NCBI GenBank assembly: GCA_934436245.1
Contig: CAKSAM010000004.1
Coordinates: forward strand, 1-64,000
From: an uncultured Acetatifactor sp.
GTDB taxonomy: Bacteria; Bacillota; Clostridia; Lachnospirales; Lachnospiraceae
Reading direction: 5' to 3'
Length of the DNA: 64,000 nucleotides
Shown: positions 46,272 to 54,076 of the stretch, in pieces
How positions within the stretch are numbered: the first letter of the stretch is position 1
Layout of the letters: every line of letters begins with the position of its first letter
The notes under the pieces: model-generated
The model's database searches: none
The model's input: the letters and a program-made list of their open reading frames with translations, nothing else
What the model was told of the DNA's origin: nothing
Program-made: the position numbers and the translations under genes

Positions 46272-46538
46272 TATTGCCTAAATTCACTAGGTATAAATTT
46301 AGCTATTTTGCCACGTTGACAATTCCGTACCCATTTGCTATCCTCTACTCGTAAGCAGATTTTCTATTTCGAATTTCTATATCGGCGCAAGCCGATGTCT
46401 ATGACTTCAGAGAAATCCCTGCTTAATTATCCAATGATTATTATAATAGAGCAGGAGAAAGCATAGAGCGAATGGAAAATTTGATTTGCTGGCGTTGTCA
46501 GTATATTCTCCTGTGGTAAGTGTGAGAGGAGAATACGA
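46272..46538 (+). ncRNA. Structured leader of an Rpn gene, copy A
   Basis: Shares with the leader at 48282-48513: TGCCACGTTGACAAT, GTAAGCAGATTTTCTA, GATGTCTATGACTTCAGAG, ATAGAGCAGGAGAA and CTCCTGTGGTAAGTGTGAG. Predicted pairings are TAAGCAG (46352) with CTGCTTA (46419), hairpin ATCGGC-GCAA-GCCGAT (46381-46396), and CTCCT with the AGGAG ribosome binding site. The motif TATTGCCTAAATTCA at its left end recurs at 47351 after the gene. Confidence 0.6.
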
Positions 46539-47328
46539 ATGGTAAAATGCTATGAGGAATTGACAATTTCATAAGGTGCTCTGCCATGATGTGTTAGAAC
46601 GGATGCTGGAAGAACAGGTGGGAGAGCTGGAAGATGTCCAGCCCCAGCGAGAATTCCGGTATACTGTGGATGGCAAGCCGGTACGGCTGGATATATATGC
46701 GAGGGATCGGAAACGAATTTATGATGCAGAGATACAGAACCGGAATCACCAGGCAGTAGAGAAACTGGAATTGCCGAAGAGAAGCAGATTTTACCAGTCT
46801 ACGATGGACACAGATCATCTGAGCAGAGGAAAATCCTATCGGGAACTGCCGGAGGGAAAGGTTCTGTTCCTTTGTACCTTTGACCCGTTTGGATTAGGTT
46901 ATGCGAAATATTCTTTTGAGAATCTTTGTAAGGAAGACCGGGAATTGTGTCTGGAGGACGGGACAGAGAAGATTTTTTATAACTGCGTCTGTGATCCGGA
47001 GAAGGTGCCAGAGAATCTAAAAGAATTATATGATTATATCAGAGATGGTAAGGTTGGAGGAGATCTGACCCGGCGAATGAATGAAGCGGTGCTTAGAGCC
47101 CGGGAGAATGAAGAATGGAGGTCGGAGTACATGAAAGAGCTGTTACATGATGATGACGTCAGGGAAGAAGGAAGAGAAGCCGGTAGAGCAGAAGGAAGAG
47201 CCCAGGGTACCAATCAATTTGTGATGTTGATATCCCGAATGAATGCCGGAGGAGATACAGATAAGGTGGCGCAATTAGATGAGCCGGAGGTATTACTGGC
47301 GATGCGCAAGAAGTATGCGATAGACTAG
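46539..47328 (+). pseudogene. Rpn-family PD-(D/E)XK nuclease/putative transposase, N-terminally disrupted
   Basis: The leader's ribosome binding site points to the ATG at 46539, which reads MVKCYEELTIS and stops at 46572-46574. The main frame resumes one base out of phase with KVLCHDVLERMLEEQVGEL and runs 250 codons to 47328. The family's usual N-terminal DDFMF-type segment between these pieces is missing, so a small deletion has removed it. The nuclease core remains: VRLDIYARDRKRIYDAEIQNRN (Asp, then Glu-x-Gln; quoted parts only), followed by HLSRGKSYRELP and a repetitive tail (EGREAGRAEGRAQG) with MNAGGDTDKVA. Rpn proteins promote RecA-independent recombination in E. coli. This copy is probably inactive unless translated from the GTG at 46576. 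Confidence 0.75.
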
Positions 47329-47419
47329 AAAATCAGACGGCAGTAAGACATATTGTCTAAATTCATCAGCAGCAGATTTTGCTATTTTTGCCACAATAAT
47401 ATGAGCAAGAAGAAAAGTC

Positions 47420-47473
47420 TTGACAAATAAACGACCGTTTACTATCATGTGAGATATAAACGGTCGTTTATTT
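47420..47473 (+). promoter_or_regulatory. TetR promoter with 17-bp inverted repeat operator
   Basis: TTGACA (47420-47425), 17-bp spacer, TATCAT (47443-47448). AAATAAACGACCGTTTA (47425-47441) and TAAACGGTCGTTTATTT (47457-47473) are perfect inverse copies flanking the -10; each also is nearly palindromic. Autorepression by the TetR protein starting at 47492 is very likely. Confidence 0.88.
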
Positions 47474-47491
47474 ATATTGGAGAAAATGTGC

Positions 47492-48085
47492 ATGGGTAAT
47501 AGGAAAGAGGAAATATTAATTGTGGCACTGCATCTGTTCGCCAGAGATGGTTATGAGGCTGTCTCAGTCAGCCAGATAGCAGGAGAACTTGATATGACAA
47601 AAGGGGCATTGTACCGTCATTACAAAAGTAAAAGAGATATTTTTGACTGTATTGTGCAGCGTATGGAGCAGCAGGATGGCGAACAGGCAGCGGAATATGA
47701 TATGCCACAAGAGGATAAAGAGAAAATGCCGGAAAAGTATGAGACAGTATCACCGGATGATTTTGTGGAATACAGCAAGTCTATGTTTGAATATTGGACA
47801 GAGGATGATTTTGCATCATCGTTTCGGAAGATGCTGACAATAGAGCAGTTTCGCAGTGAAGAGATGCAGAATTTATATCAGCAATATCTGGTATCCGGAC
47901 CGGCAGAATACGTGAAGGATCTGTTCAAAAATATGGAAATAAAAAATCCAGAAGAGAATGCAGTTAAATTTTACGCAAATATGTTTTTCTATTATAGTGT
48001 ATATGATGGAGCAGCAGATAAGGCGAAAGCAAAAAGCCAATTTGAACAGATGATGGGCAAAATTGCAGAAGAAATGAAACAGTAA
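47492..48085 (+). CDS. TetR-family transcriptional regulator
   Basis: A 197-residue regulator. The ATG at 47492 lies nine bases after GGAG; another at 47486 is too close to it. Helix-turn-helix about residues 5-48: ILIVALHLFARDGYEAVSVS, QIAGELDMTKGALYRHYKSK. The ligand-binding part contains two acidic stretches and ends KSQFEQMMGKIAEEMKQ. Its own operator is a perfect inverted repeat. The usual divergent or downstream efflux or enzyme gene is absent: the neighbours on both sides are Rpn genes, so its target is elsewhere or lost. The next 200 bases before the Rpn leader show no feature. Confidence 0.92.
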   Translation: MGNRKEEILIVALHLFARDGYEAVSVSQIAGELDMTKGALYRHYKSKRDIFDCIVQRMEQQDGEQAAEYDMPQEDKEKMPEKYETVSPDDFVEYSKSMFEYWTEDDFASSFRKMLTIEQFRSEEMQNLYQQYLVSGPAEYVKDLFKNMEIKNPEENAVKFYANMFFYYSVYDGAADKAKAKSQFEQMMGKIAEEMKQ

Positions 48086-48281
48086 TATAAGAGCCAGACG
48101 CTTAAGACGCAAAGCCGTTAATTCTGAGACTGAAAAATCAGGATTATCGGTTTTATGACAGGAAATTTTTGAAACTGTTATCAAAGTAAATGAAAAATAG
48201 ATGGAGAGAAAAGTGAAGAAATGTAAAAAGGCTTGGAAAGCCCGAAAATACTGGAAATATGAGAGAAACCAAGATTTTATT

Positions 48282-48513
48282 TGCTTGCCACGTTGACAAT
48301 TAAATACAGGTCTGTTATTCTCTACTTGTAAGCAGATTTTCTAATTCGAATTTCCATATCGGTTTTACACCGATGTCTATGACTTCAGAGGAATCCCTGC
48401 TTAATTACCCCAAGATTATTACAATAGAGCAGGAGAAGACATAGAATGGAATGAAATTCGATTCTGTGACAGTATTGCATATCTCCTGTGGTAAGTGTGA
48501 GAGGAGAATGCAA
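48282..48513 (+). ncRNA. Structured leader of an Rpn gene, copy B
   Basis: Homologous to copy A (46272-46538). Here the central hairpin is ATCGGT-TTTAC-ACCGAT (48358-48374), so the closing C-G pair of copy A is replaced by T-A with pairing kept. TAAGCAG (48329) pairs with CTGCTTA (48397). TCTCCT can pair with AGGAGA around GTGGTAAGTGTGAG and would cover the ribosome binding site. Confidence 0.65.
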
Positions 48514-49413
48514 ATGATAATCAGCCCTAAATGGGATTACTGTATGAAAGAATTGTTTCGTAATCCAGTGATTCGAAAGTATTTTATTAGTGTGGTGTTG
48601 GATATTCCGGTGGAGTCAATCCGCAGTACGCGACTGTTGAATACCTATCTGTGGAGACGATATCGTTATCAGAAGCAGGGGATTCTGGATGTCCTGGTAG
48701 AACTGAATGATGATACGAAGATCAACATAGAGCTTCAAGTGAAGGCAGTGAGGAACTGGGACAGGAGACAGCTGTTCTATTTAGGGAAGATGCTGACGGA
48801 AGAAATTCCTTTCGGCAGAAGCTATGATGTGATGAAGCGGTGCGTGGCAATCAGCATCCTGGATTTCAACCTGACGGAAGACCGGCAGTATCATAAGACA
48901 TACTTGCTGAGGGATGAGGAAGGGAGACTGTTCAGCAACCTGGTGGAGCTGCATGTGATAGAACTGAACAAGGTTTTGATGGGACAGACGATAGATGAGT
49001 GGATACAATTTTTCAATGTAAGAACGGAGAGTGATCTGGATATGTTGCGGATGCAGACGAAAAATGAGGGAATCTTAGAAGCGATAAAAGAGGTAGAGCA
49101 TATGAGCCTGAGCCGTTGGGCGAAGGCACAGTATGATGCTCACATGAAGAGAGTGATGGATCGGAAAGCAGAGGAGGCATATGTGTATGACCAGGGCGTG
49201 GAAGCTGGAATAGAGCAAGGAATAGAGCAAGGAATAGAGCAAGGTATAGGACGTGGCCGCCAATTGGAGAAAGAAAGACTGTTAAAACTGATTTCCAGTA
49301 TGAATGCTGGAGGAGATACCGACAAGGTGGCACTGCTGGATGATCCTGAAGTGCTAGAGACAATGCAGAAGAAGTATGACACAGGTTCTGAAAAAACAGA
49401 CGACCATGCTTAA
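48514..49413 (+). CDS. Rpn-family PD-(D/E)XK nuclease/putative transposase
   Basis: A 299-residue protein. The ATG at 48514 is seven bases after GAGGAG; one at 48508 is too close. The start MIISPKWDYCMKELFRNPVI, then ILDVLVELNDDTKINIELQV, gives the PDDEXK_2 core (Asp and Glu-x-Gln). Further family features are RQLFYLGKMLTEEIPFG, KRCVAISILDF and VIELNKV. The C-terminus has an Ile-Glu-Gln-Gly repeat (GIEQGIEQGIEQGIGRG), likely helical, and SSMNAGGDTDKVALLDD as in the broken copy. Members are known to nick DNA and stimulate horizontal gene acquisition in other bacteria. The gene is intact and complete. Confidence 0.88.
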   Translation: MIISPKWDYCMKELFRNPVIRKYFISVVLDIPVESIRSTRLLNTYLWRRYRYQKQGILDVLVELNDDTKINIELQVKAVRNWDRRQLFYLGKMLTEEIPFGRSYDVMKRCVAISILDFNLTEDRQYHKTYLLRDEEGRLFSNLVELHVIELNKVLMGQTIDEWIQFFNVRTESDLDMLRMQTKNEGILEAIKEVEHMSLSRWAKAQYDAHMKRVMDRKAEEAYVYDQGVEAGIEQGIEQGIEQGIGRGRQLEKERLLKLISSMNAGGDTDKVALLDDPEVLETMQKKYDTGSEKTDDHA

Positions 49414-49535
49414 ATTCTGAATGAAATATAATGTCGTGTGTGATACACAGATTTCCGGCAGTTGGAACGCAAGGCATCGCTTGAAAATTATGATATAGTT
49501 TGTAACTAACATAAAATCGAACATGAGTGTGAAAA

Positions 49536-49919
49536 ATGAATTTATCTAAAATACATCATATTGCAATCATTGTATCTGACTACGAAGCTGCTAAGGATTT
49601 CTATGTGAACAAACTGGGCTTCTCTGTCATTAGGGAAAACTATCGCCCAGAGCGCAAAGACTGGAAACTGGATTTGTGTGTCGATGAACATACGGAGTTA
49701 GAGATTTTTGCAGAAGAAAATCCACCGAAGCGTGTGAACCGCCCGGAGGCCTGTGGTCTGCGACATCTTGCATTTTGTGTGGAGAGCGTAGAGCAGACTG
49801 TGAAAGAGCTGGCAGAGGTTGGAATTGAATGTGAGCCGATCCGTGTGGATAATTATACTGGTAAGATGATGACTTTCTTCCATGATCCGGATGGACTGCC
49901 GCTGGAGCTGCATGAGTAA
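49536..49919 (+). CDS. VOC/glyoxalase-superfamily protein
   Basis: A 127-residue vicinal-oxygen-chelate protein made of two beta-alpha-beta-beta-beta units. Likely metal ligands are His in KIHHIAIIVSDY (about residue 7), Glu in HTELEIFAEE, His in CGLRHLAFCVE and Glu in GLPLELHE. It resembles the YaeR/GloA2 group more than classical glyoxalase I. The start follows a GTGTGAAAA leader with a weak ribosome binding site. It is an isolated gene between an Rpn gene and an Rpn remnant. Methylglyoxal detoxification is only a guess. Confidence 0.88.
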   Translation: MNLSKIHHIAIIVSDYEAAKDFYVNKLGFSVIRENYRPERKDWKLDLCVDEHTELEIFAEENPPKRVNRPEACGLRHLAFCVESVEQTVKELAEVGIECEPIRVDNYTGKMMTFFHDPDGLPLELHE

Positions 49920-49944
49920 AGCGGTGGACAGAATGATATTTCGA

Positions 49945-50034
49945 GAGGCAGAGAATATCTGGATATGCTGCGTATGCAGACGAAAAATGCCGGAAATGTT
50001 GGGAACAATGCAGAAAGAGTATGGGTTAGAGTAG
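49945..50034 (+). pseudogene. Remnant of a third Rpn gene
   Basis: GAGAATATCTGGATATGCTG continues CGTATGCAGACGAAAAATG, closely matching 49028-49067 inside the intact Rpn gene, which encodes DLDMLRMQTKN. It then jumps, after a large deletion, to sequence encoding MLGTMQKEYGLE and a stop, matching the C-terminal PEVLETMQKKYD region. About 90 bp survive of roughly 900. Confidence 0.7.
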
Positions 50035-50073
50035 AATTAAAGAATGAAAAGATAATTGAATAAGTCAGAAAGT

Positions 50074-50112
50074 AAAAAGGCCAACCAAGTGATATGTGGT
50101 TGGCTTTTTTAC
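50074..50112. terminator. Rho-independent terminator after the VOC gene and Rpn remnant
   Basis: AAAAAGGCCAACCA and TGGTTGGCTTTTTT form a strong stem with a T run on the plus strand; the A run makes it usable on the minus strand too. Confidence 0.9.
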
Positions 50113-50260
50113 TTACGGCAAGTTTATTTTAAAAACTAAGCCGAAATGAAACGAGTGGAAAAGCAAATTTAGTTTTGATTTGGAAAAACTTTCATTATAA
50201 CTGAAACGTCTCTTTTCACATTATCCATTAGAATTGAAATAGGAAGCAGGAGATGTGAAA

Positions 50261-50491
50261 ATGAATCAGAAACATACAAAAGAATATAAAATCATAGGAC
50301 AGGCAATTAAAAAATATCGGAAAAATAAAGGATTTACTCAAGAACAATTGGCAGATAAGGTCAGTATAAGCATGAGTTATCTGACAAAGATTGAAGCACC
50401 TAACTGTGATCAGCCATTCTCTCTGGAAGTGGTATTTGATATTGCAGAAGTGTTGGAAATACCGGCGCATATATTGCTGGAGGATGTATAA
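50261..50491 (+). CDS. Small XRE-family DNA-binding protein
   Basis: A 76-residue protein that is nearly all Cro/CI helix-turn-helix: IGQAIKKYRKNKGFTQEQLA, VSISMSYLTKIE and EVLEIPAHILLEDV. The ATG at 50261 has AGGAG eight bases upstream, better than the GTG at 50255. The motif SYLTKIEAP and the Asn-Cys-Asp insert are slightly unusual. It stands alone; no operator or toxin partner is visible. Confidence 0.88.
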   Translation: MNQKHTKEYKIIGQAIKKYRKNKGFTQEQLADKVSISMSYLTKIEAPNCDQPFSLEVVFDIAEVLEIPAHILLEDV

Positions 50492-50565
50492 TCCGGATAC
50501 GCCGGTGTACTGAAGGTGAGAAAGGAATGCCTATTACTGTCTACAGCGTTTAATGGAAAAACAAG

Positions 50566-50602
50566 AAGCGGAAACACTGTAAATACAATGTTTCCGCTTC
50601 TT
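50566..50602 (-). terminator. Terminator of the tRNA-Thr gene
   Basis: AGAAGCGGAAACA and TGTTTCCGCTTCT form a perfect 13-bp stem just beyond the tRNA 3' end; on the minus strand it is followed by TGTTTTTCC. Confidence 0.9.
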
Positions 50603-50609
50603 CCATGAG

Positions 50610-50682
50610 AGCTGCTGACGGGAATCGGACCCGTGACCTCCGCACTACCAATGCGACGCTCTACCGACTGAGCCACAGCAGC
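50610..50682 (-). tRNA. tRNA-Thr (GGU anticodon)
   Basis: On the minus strand the sequence begins GCTGCTGTGGCTCAGTCGGT, has D-stem AGAGC, anticodon stem CGCA/TGCG around the loop TTGGTAG (anticodon GGT), variable loop AGGTC, T arm ending in GGTCCGATTCCC-type loop, and acceptor CAGCAGC pairing with the 5' end. CCA is not encoded. All four stems can be drawn. Confidence 0.95.
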
Positions 50683-50944
50683 ATCACGTGATTGCTCATG
50701 TAATCACCGTTTTTCATTCTAGCAAATGGTACCATGTTTGTCAATAACAAAAAATGCAAATTTTATTAGTTTTTGTCGATGAGAAAAAATTGACAGAGAA
50801 TCTATGAAAAGTAAAATATGAAGGTGTAGAAGACAAATTTTTCCCGAATCATAAAAGCATCTATATTAAGTATAGCAATAAATGGTAAATTATATAAGTG
50901 ATATTTTTTAGAAAGATGAAACATTCCGAGTGGGGTGATGGCAT

Positions 50945-51562
50945 ATGCAGAAAGAAGAGAAAACGGCAGACCATCAAGAATTTGATGAGATGTACCGTAA
51001 AAATAAACCGGAGATATATAAATTTATCCGCTGTAGAGTACCGGATAGAGAAATGGCCCGTGATGTGCTGCAGGAGACATTTTATGTGGCATATAAGAAA
51101 TGGGATACGGTTCGTGAACTATCCAATCCGACGGGTTTCCTGATCAATACAGCAAAGAATAAGATTAAGGAATTAAAAAGGACTTTGAAAAAGATGGAAT
51201 GCGAAGTTGAACTGGGTACAGAGGAATATACAGTCACAGAAGACGGATATGGAAAAGCGGAGCTTGATATTGTAATATTGAAAGATCTGACGGAAGAAGA
51301 GAAACGAAGGTTTGTCAGATATTTTGTTTGTGGATGTTCTATCAGCTGTATGGCAAAGCTGGAGAATATATCAGAAAATAACATGAGCGTCCGCATCAGC
51401 AGGTTGAGAGATAAAATAGCCCAAAATATATCCGATAATTTATCTGATGGAGTTGCTTTCGACAAAAAACAGAAAAAATTTGTAAGAATCGACAAAAAAT
51501 CGCCATATAATATAAAGAGGGATAAAGAAATCGGAGATAGGAAACAGAAGGGAAAGGAATAG
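50945..51562 (+). CDS. ECF-type RNA polymerase sigma factor
   Basis: A 205-residue sigma-70-family protein. Region 2 is visible at residues 15-65: FDEMYRKNKPEIYKFIRCRV, PDREMARDVLQETFYVAYKK. Region 4 (about 115-165) has LTEEEKRRFVRYFVCG and MSVRISRLRDKIAQ, where the usual region-4 recognition helix is recognisable though divergent. The last 40 residues are very basic and Lys-rich, an extension beyond the ECF norm. Start at 50945 follows GAGTGGGGTGATGGC. The next gene, two bases after the stop, encodes a single-span membrane protein that is the likely anti-sigma factor. Confidence 0.85.
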   Translation: MQKEEKTADHQEFDEMYRKNKPEIYKFIRCRVPDREMARDVLQETFYVAYKKWDTVRELSNPTGFLINTAKNKIKELKRTLKKMECEVELGTEEYTVTEDGYGKAELDIVILKDLTEEEKRRFVRYFVCGCSISCMAKLENISENNMSVRISRLRDKIAQNISDNLSDGVAFDKKQKKFVRIDKKSPYNIKRDKEIGDRKQKGKE

Positions 51563-51564
51563 AA

Positions 51565-52524
51565 ATGAAGAAGCAGGATAATGAAAGCCTGATTCAGGAA
51601 CTTACCAAAAGATTAGACTGGTATTTGACGGAAGCATCAGAAGAGGAATTTGATGCAGAAGAAGTGCAGACTCTTATGAAATTACTGGATAGTCTGAAAA
51701 CGGATCAGGACGATGATATCAATGATGAATTCCCTGTGGAAGAAGCATTGAGTGATTTTTGGAAATATTGTGAAGAGCGGGAGGAAGATGAAAGAATCCT
51801 GGCAGCCGCAGAGGAAGAGGAACGTAAGGGACAGATTTTTGAAAAAAGGACAAAGCAGGAAAAAGAAGTCAAAGCTCATAAGATCCTAAGATTCTTCCAT
51901 AGGCATAAAGTGAGAACAGTTGCAGCTGCAGCGGTACTAATTGTGATTCTGTTGGGCAGCTCATGGCAGGTGGTTGCCAATGCCGAAAAACATGGTGGCT
52001 TCTTCTGGTGGATGGATAAAAATGAGGAAGGAACGACGATGATAACGTCACCGGATGGGATGGATAATTATGCTGAAAATAATGATACTAACTATTATTA
52101 TAAAATAGAGGATGTTCCGGAGGAATATCGTAAATATGCGGAGATTCCATTGGGACTTTCAATAATACAGGAATATGAGTTGGATGTGATTAAAATAGTA
52201 AAACGCCAAGCTGCAATTGCTATGTACGTTTTTTTTCGAGATAGCAATAATAGAATACATTTTGAAATAAAAATATATCCTTGGGAAGTTTTGAGGATAA
52301 AAGAAAAATATATAGGATATAGTTATTTAGAAGAATATGAGAAAAATGGAATAGCATATGAGGTTTTTGAGAAAGAAGAATTAGATGGAAAACAAAACTA
52401 TATTGTTTATTTTTATTATGGAAATGTAAAATATGCGACTGTTGGAATGCAAGATGAAGAATTTATAAAGAAAATAGCATTGGAATGTGGAGAAGCAGTT
52501 ACAGAAAGGTATGGTGATAAATAA
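51565..52524 (+). CDS. Membrane anti-sigma factor, putative (DUF4367-like exterior)
   Basis: A 319-residue single-pass membrane protein. Residues 1-105 are cytoplasmic, highly acidic then basic, with coiled-coil character (a probable sigma-binding region, FPVEEALSDFWKYCEERE). A transmembrane helix (about 112-132, VRTVAAAAVLIVILLGSSWQ) is followed by an extracytoplasmic domain of about 185 residues, similar in pattern to DUF4367 sensors (PEEYRKYAEIPLGLSIIQEY, IVYFYYGNVKYATVGM). No zinc-binding HXXXCXXC is present. The gene is two bases downstream of the sigma factor. The second half is richer in A+T than the flanks. Confidence 0.78.
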   Translation: MKKQDNESLIQELTKRLDWYLTEASEEEFDAEEVQTLMKLLDSLKTDQDDDINDEFPVEEALSDFWKYCEEREEDERILAAAEEEERKGQIFEKRTKQEKEVKAHKILRFFHRHKVRTVAAAAVLIVILLGSSWQVVANAEKHGGFFWWMDKNEEGTTMITSPDGMDNYAENNDTNYYYKIEDVPEEYRKYAEIPLGLSIIQEYELDVIKIVKRQAAIAMYVFFRDSNNRIHFEIKIYPWEVLRIKEKYIGYSYLEEYEKNGIAYEVFEKEELDGKQNYIVYFYYGNVKYATVGMQDEEFIKKIALECGEAVTERYGDK

Positions 52525-52534
52525 TATAGTTTAA

Positions 52535-52572
52535 GAAGAAGCCGGGAAAATATAATCCTGGCTTTTTCTGAT
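52535..52572 (+). terminator. Terminator of the sigma/anti-sigma pair
   Basis: AAGCCGGGA and TCCTGGCTT pair around AAATATAA, followed by TTTTCTG. It starts 12 bases after the anti-sigma stop codon. The next 220 bp is very AT-rich with repeated TTTTTGTAA motifs (about 52673-52722) and no gene. Confidence 0.8.
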
Positions 52573-52794
52573 TGATTATTAGTTATAATTCAAATTTAAG
52601 ATAGTAGTAAATTGGAGTATATGGAGATTTGACTATAACATATTATTTGTTTTGAGGTATTTGTTTTGTTTGTAAACTTTTTGTAAAAATTTTTGTAAAA
52701 ATATAAAATTTTTTTGTAAGATTTATGTGACAAATGCCATGAAGTATATAGAGGGATAATTTACCTCAAAGTGTAGCGAAGGAGTAGAAAGGAA

Positions 52795-53298
52795 ATGTGC
52801 GTGAAGAGAAAAACACAGAAGAAAATAGTAGCATTTATTATGACAATGGCATTTGCAATAGGCATTCCATCACAGGAAGTTCGGGCACAGGAAGTGTTTG
52901 AGGTGGATCCCTCAACGGCGATAGTGATTATGGCTGAACAAGGACAAGAAAATGAAGCCTTAAGTATAAAGCCGATAACGACAATGTATGATTGTGAAAT
53001 TATTATGGCCTTTACGTCAGAAGGTTTAAAAATGGATTTTTCTACAGCTTGTTATGGAACGGCTTCCGTTATTGGGGTAAAGGATATTAAGGTACAGCAA
53101 AAAATGTGGTATGGATGGAAAACAGTGCTTACTTCGAATGGCGCAGAAAATCAAAATGAAAATGTATTTTCATGTTCGCTAACCTATAAAGATGCAATTA
53201 AGGACAAAACCTACCGTGTTATGTGCACTCATTATGCATGTGTGGATGTTTATGAGGAAGGTGTAAACGACACCGGCGCTTTCAAATTTACCTATTAA
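52795..53298 (+). CDS. Small secreted protein of unknown function (DUF6147-like)
   Basis: A 167-residue protein with an N-terminal signal peptide (about 1-31, KKIVAFIMTMAFAIGIPSQ then VRAQE). The ATG at 52795 is 10 bases after GGAG; a GTG two codons later fits AAAGG better and cannot be excluded. The mature part is beta-rich with three Cys (YDCEIIM, TACYG, VFSCSLTY, TYRVMCTHYACVDVY). It resembles the small secreted proteins grouped as DUF6147 in Clostridia, but that is by pattern only. It follows the ECF pair and may be in its regulon. Confidence 0.75.
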   Translation: MCVKRKTQKKIVAFIMTMAFAIGIPSQEVRAQEVFEVDPSTAIVIMAEQGQENEALSIKPITTMYDCEIIMAFTSEGLKMDFSTACYGTASVIGVKDIKVQQKMWYGWKTVLTSNGAENQNENVFSCSLTYKDAIKDKTYRVMCTHYACVDVYEEGVNDTGAFKFTY

Positions 53299-53634
53299 AG
53301 ATACCAAAGTAACTTGACAACGAAATGTAACTTTTAACCACATGCTACACTTTAATGAAAACTGAATAATGGAATGATTCTGTTGACAGGGAATAATGGG
53401 CAGAATCACTTTTGGGGATGGATACAAACGGTATTCAGAAGTATGCTGAGAACTGCGTAAGGGTAAGGCGAAGGGAAAATAAAATAAGATGCAAATGTCA
53501 TAGAGGGTGGGACAAGAATCTTCACGTGAAAGTACAAAGGGGAAATCTTTCAGAAAGAGATATAGCTGTACGCCTTACAGCTAGTGGGCATGTTATATGC
53601 CAGGGATGACAAATGCAGGAAAAGAGAAGAAAAA
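53299..53634 (+). other. Intergenic region without a convincing gene
   Basis: A 336-bp stretch after the secreted protein. One 65-codon reading (53412-53609) exists but its composition (many Arg, Cys and Val with no ribosome binding site) does not look like a protein. No hairpin terminator or promoter can be picked with confidence. Confidence 0.5.
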
Positions 53635-53859
53635 ATGGTGAGAATAAGATGCATGGGACGTATGTTTACGTCCGCAGGATATGACCCACAATTACAATTA
53701 CTGGAGATAGAATTTGCAAGTGATGGGCAGATCTGGAGATTTGAAAATGTACCGGAAGAAGTCTGGTATCAGTTTCGGCAGCATCATCTCCCGGAAATAT
53801 TCTTTCATAACTTTATTATGGGTTGTTATCCGGAACGCAGAATGCAGGGTAAAGAATAG
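53635..53859 (+). CDS. KTSC-domain protein
   Basis: A 74-residue protein whose whole length is a KTSC-like domain: FTSAGYDPQLQLLEIEFASD, GQIWRFENVPEEVWYQF and IFFHNFIMGCYPERR, corresponding to the family's S-I-GYD, LEV-F, YxxVP and YF-xxI-xxY positions. The ATG at 53635 gives a compact domain; longer readings add 17 unlikely residues. KTSC domains are associated with translation or RNA-binding proteins, but the role of the stand-alone form is unknown. Gene is alone, followed by a terminator. Confidence 0.82.
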   Translation: MVRIRCMGRMFTSAGYDPQLQLLEIEFASDGQIWRFENVPEEVWYQFRQHHLPEIFFHNFIMGCYPERRMQGKE

Positions 53860-53925
53860 GGAGTCTGGCATACGGGGAATACAAAATAGGGGAACATGAT
53901 TCAAACTAAATCTGAAACAGGGATG

Positions 53926-53968
53926 AAAAGCCGCAGAGATAGAAATATCTTTTGCGGCTTTTAAAGTT
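53926..53968 (+). terminator. Rho-independent terminator after the KTSC gene
   Basis: AAAAGCCGCA and TGCGGCTTTT form a stem extended by AGAT/ATCT; a partial T stretch follows. Confidence 0.85.
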
Positions 53969-54076
53969 TTGCATAAATCTCTTTCCCTAAAAAGTGGAAT
54001 ATGCTATACTGTTACAGAAGTCTTGTCTGATGGAAGAGAAGATTCTTGAAATAGGAAGAGAGACGTAAAAGGAGTC

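Noticed and set aside
53412-53609. Sixty-five-codon frame between the secreted protein and the KTSC gene
   Set aside because: Arg-rich, no ribosome binding site, no family resemblance; treated as intergenic.
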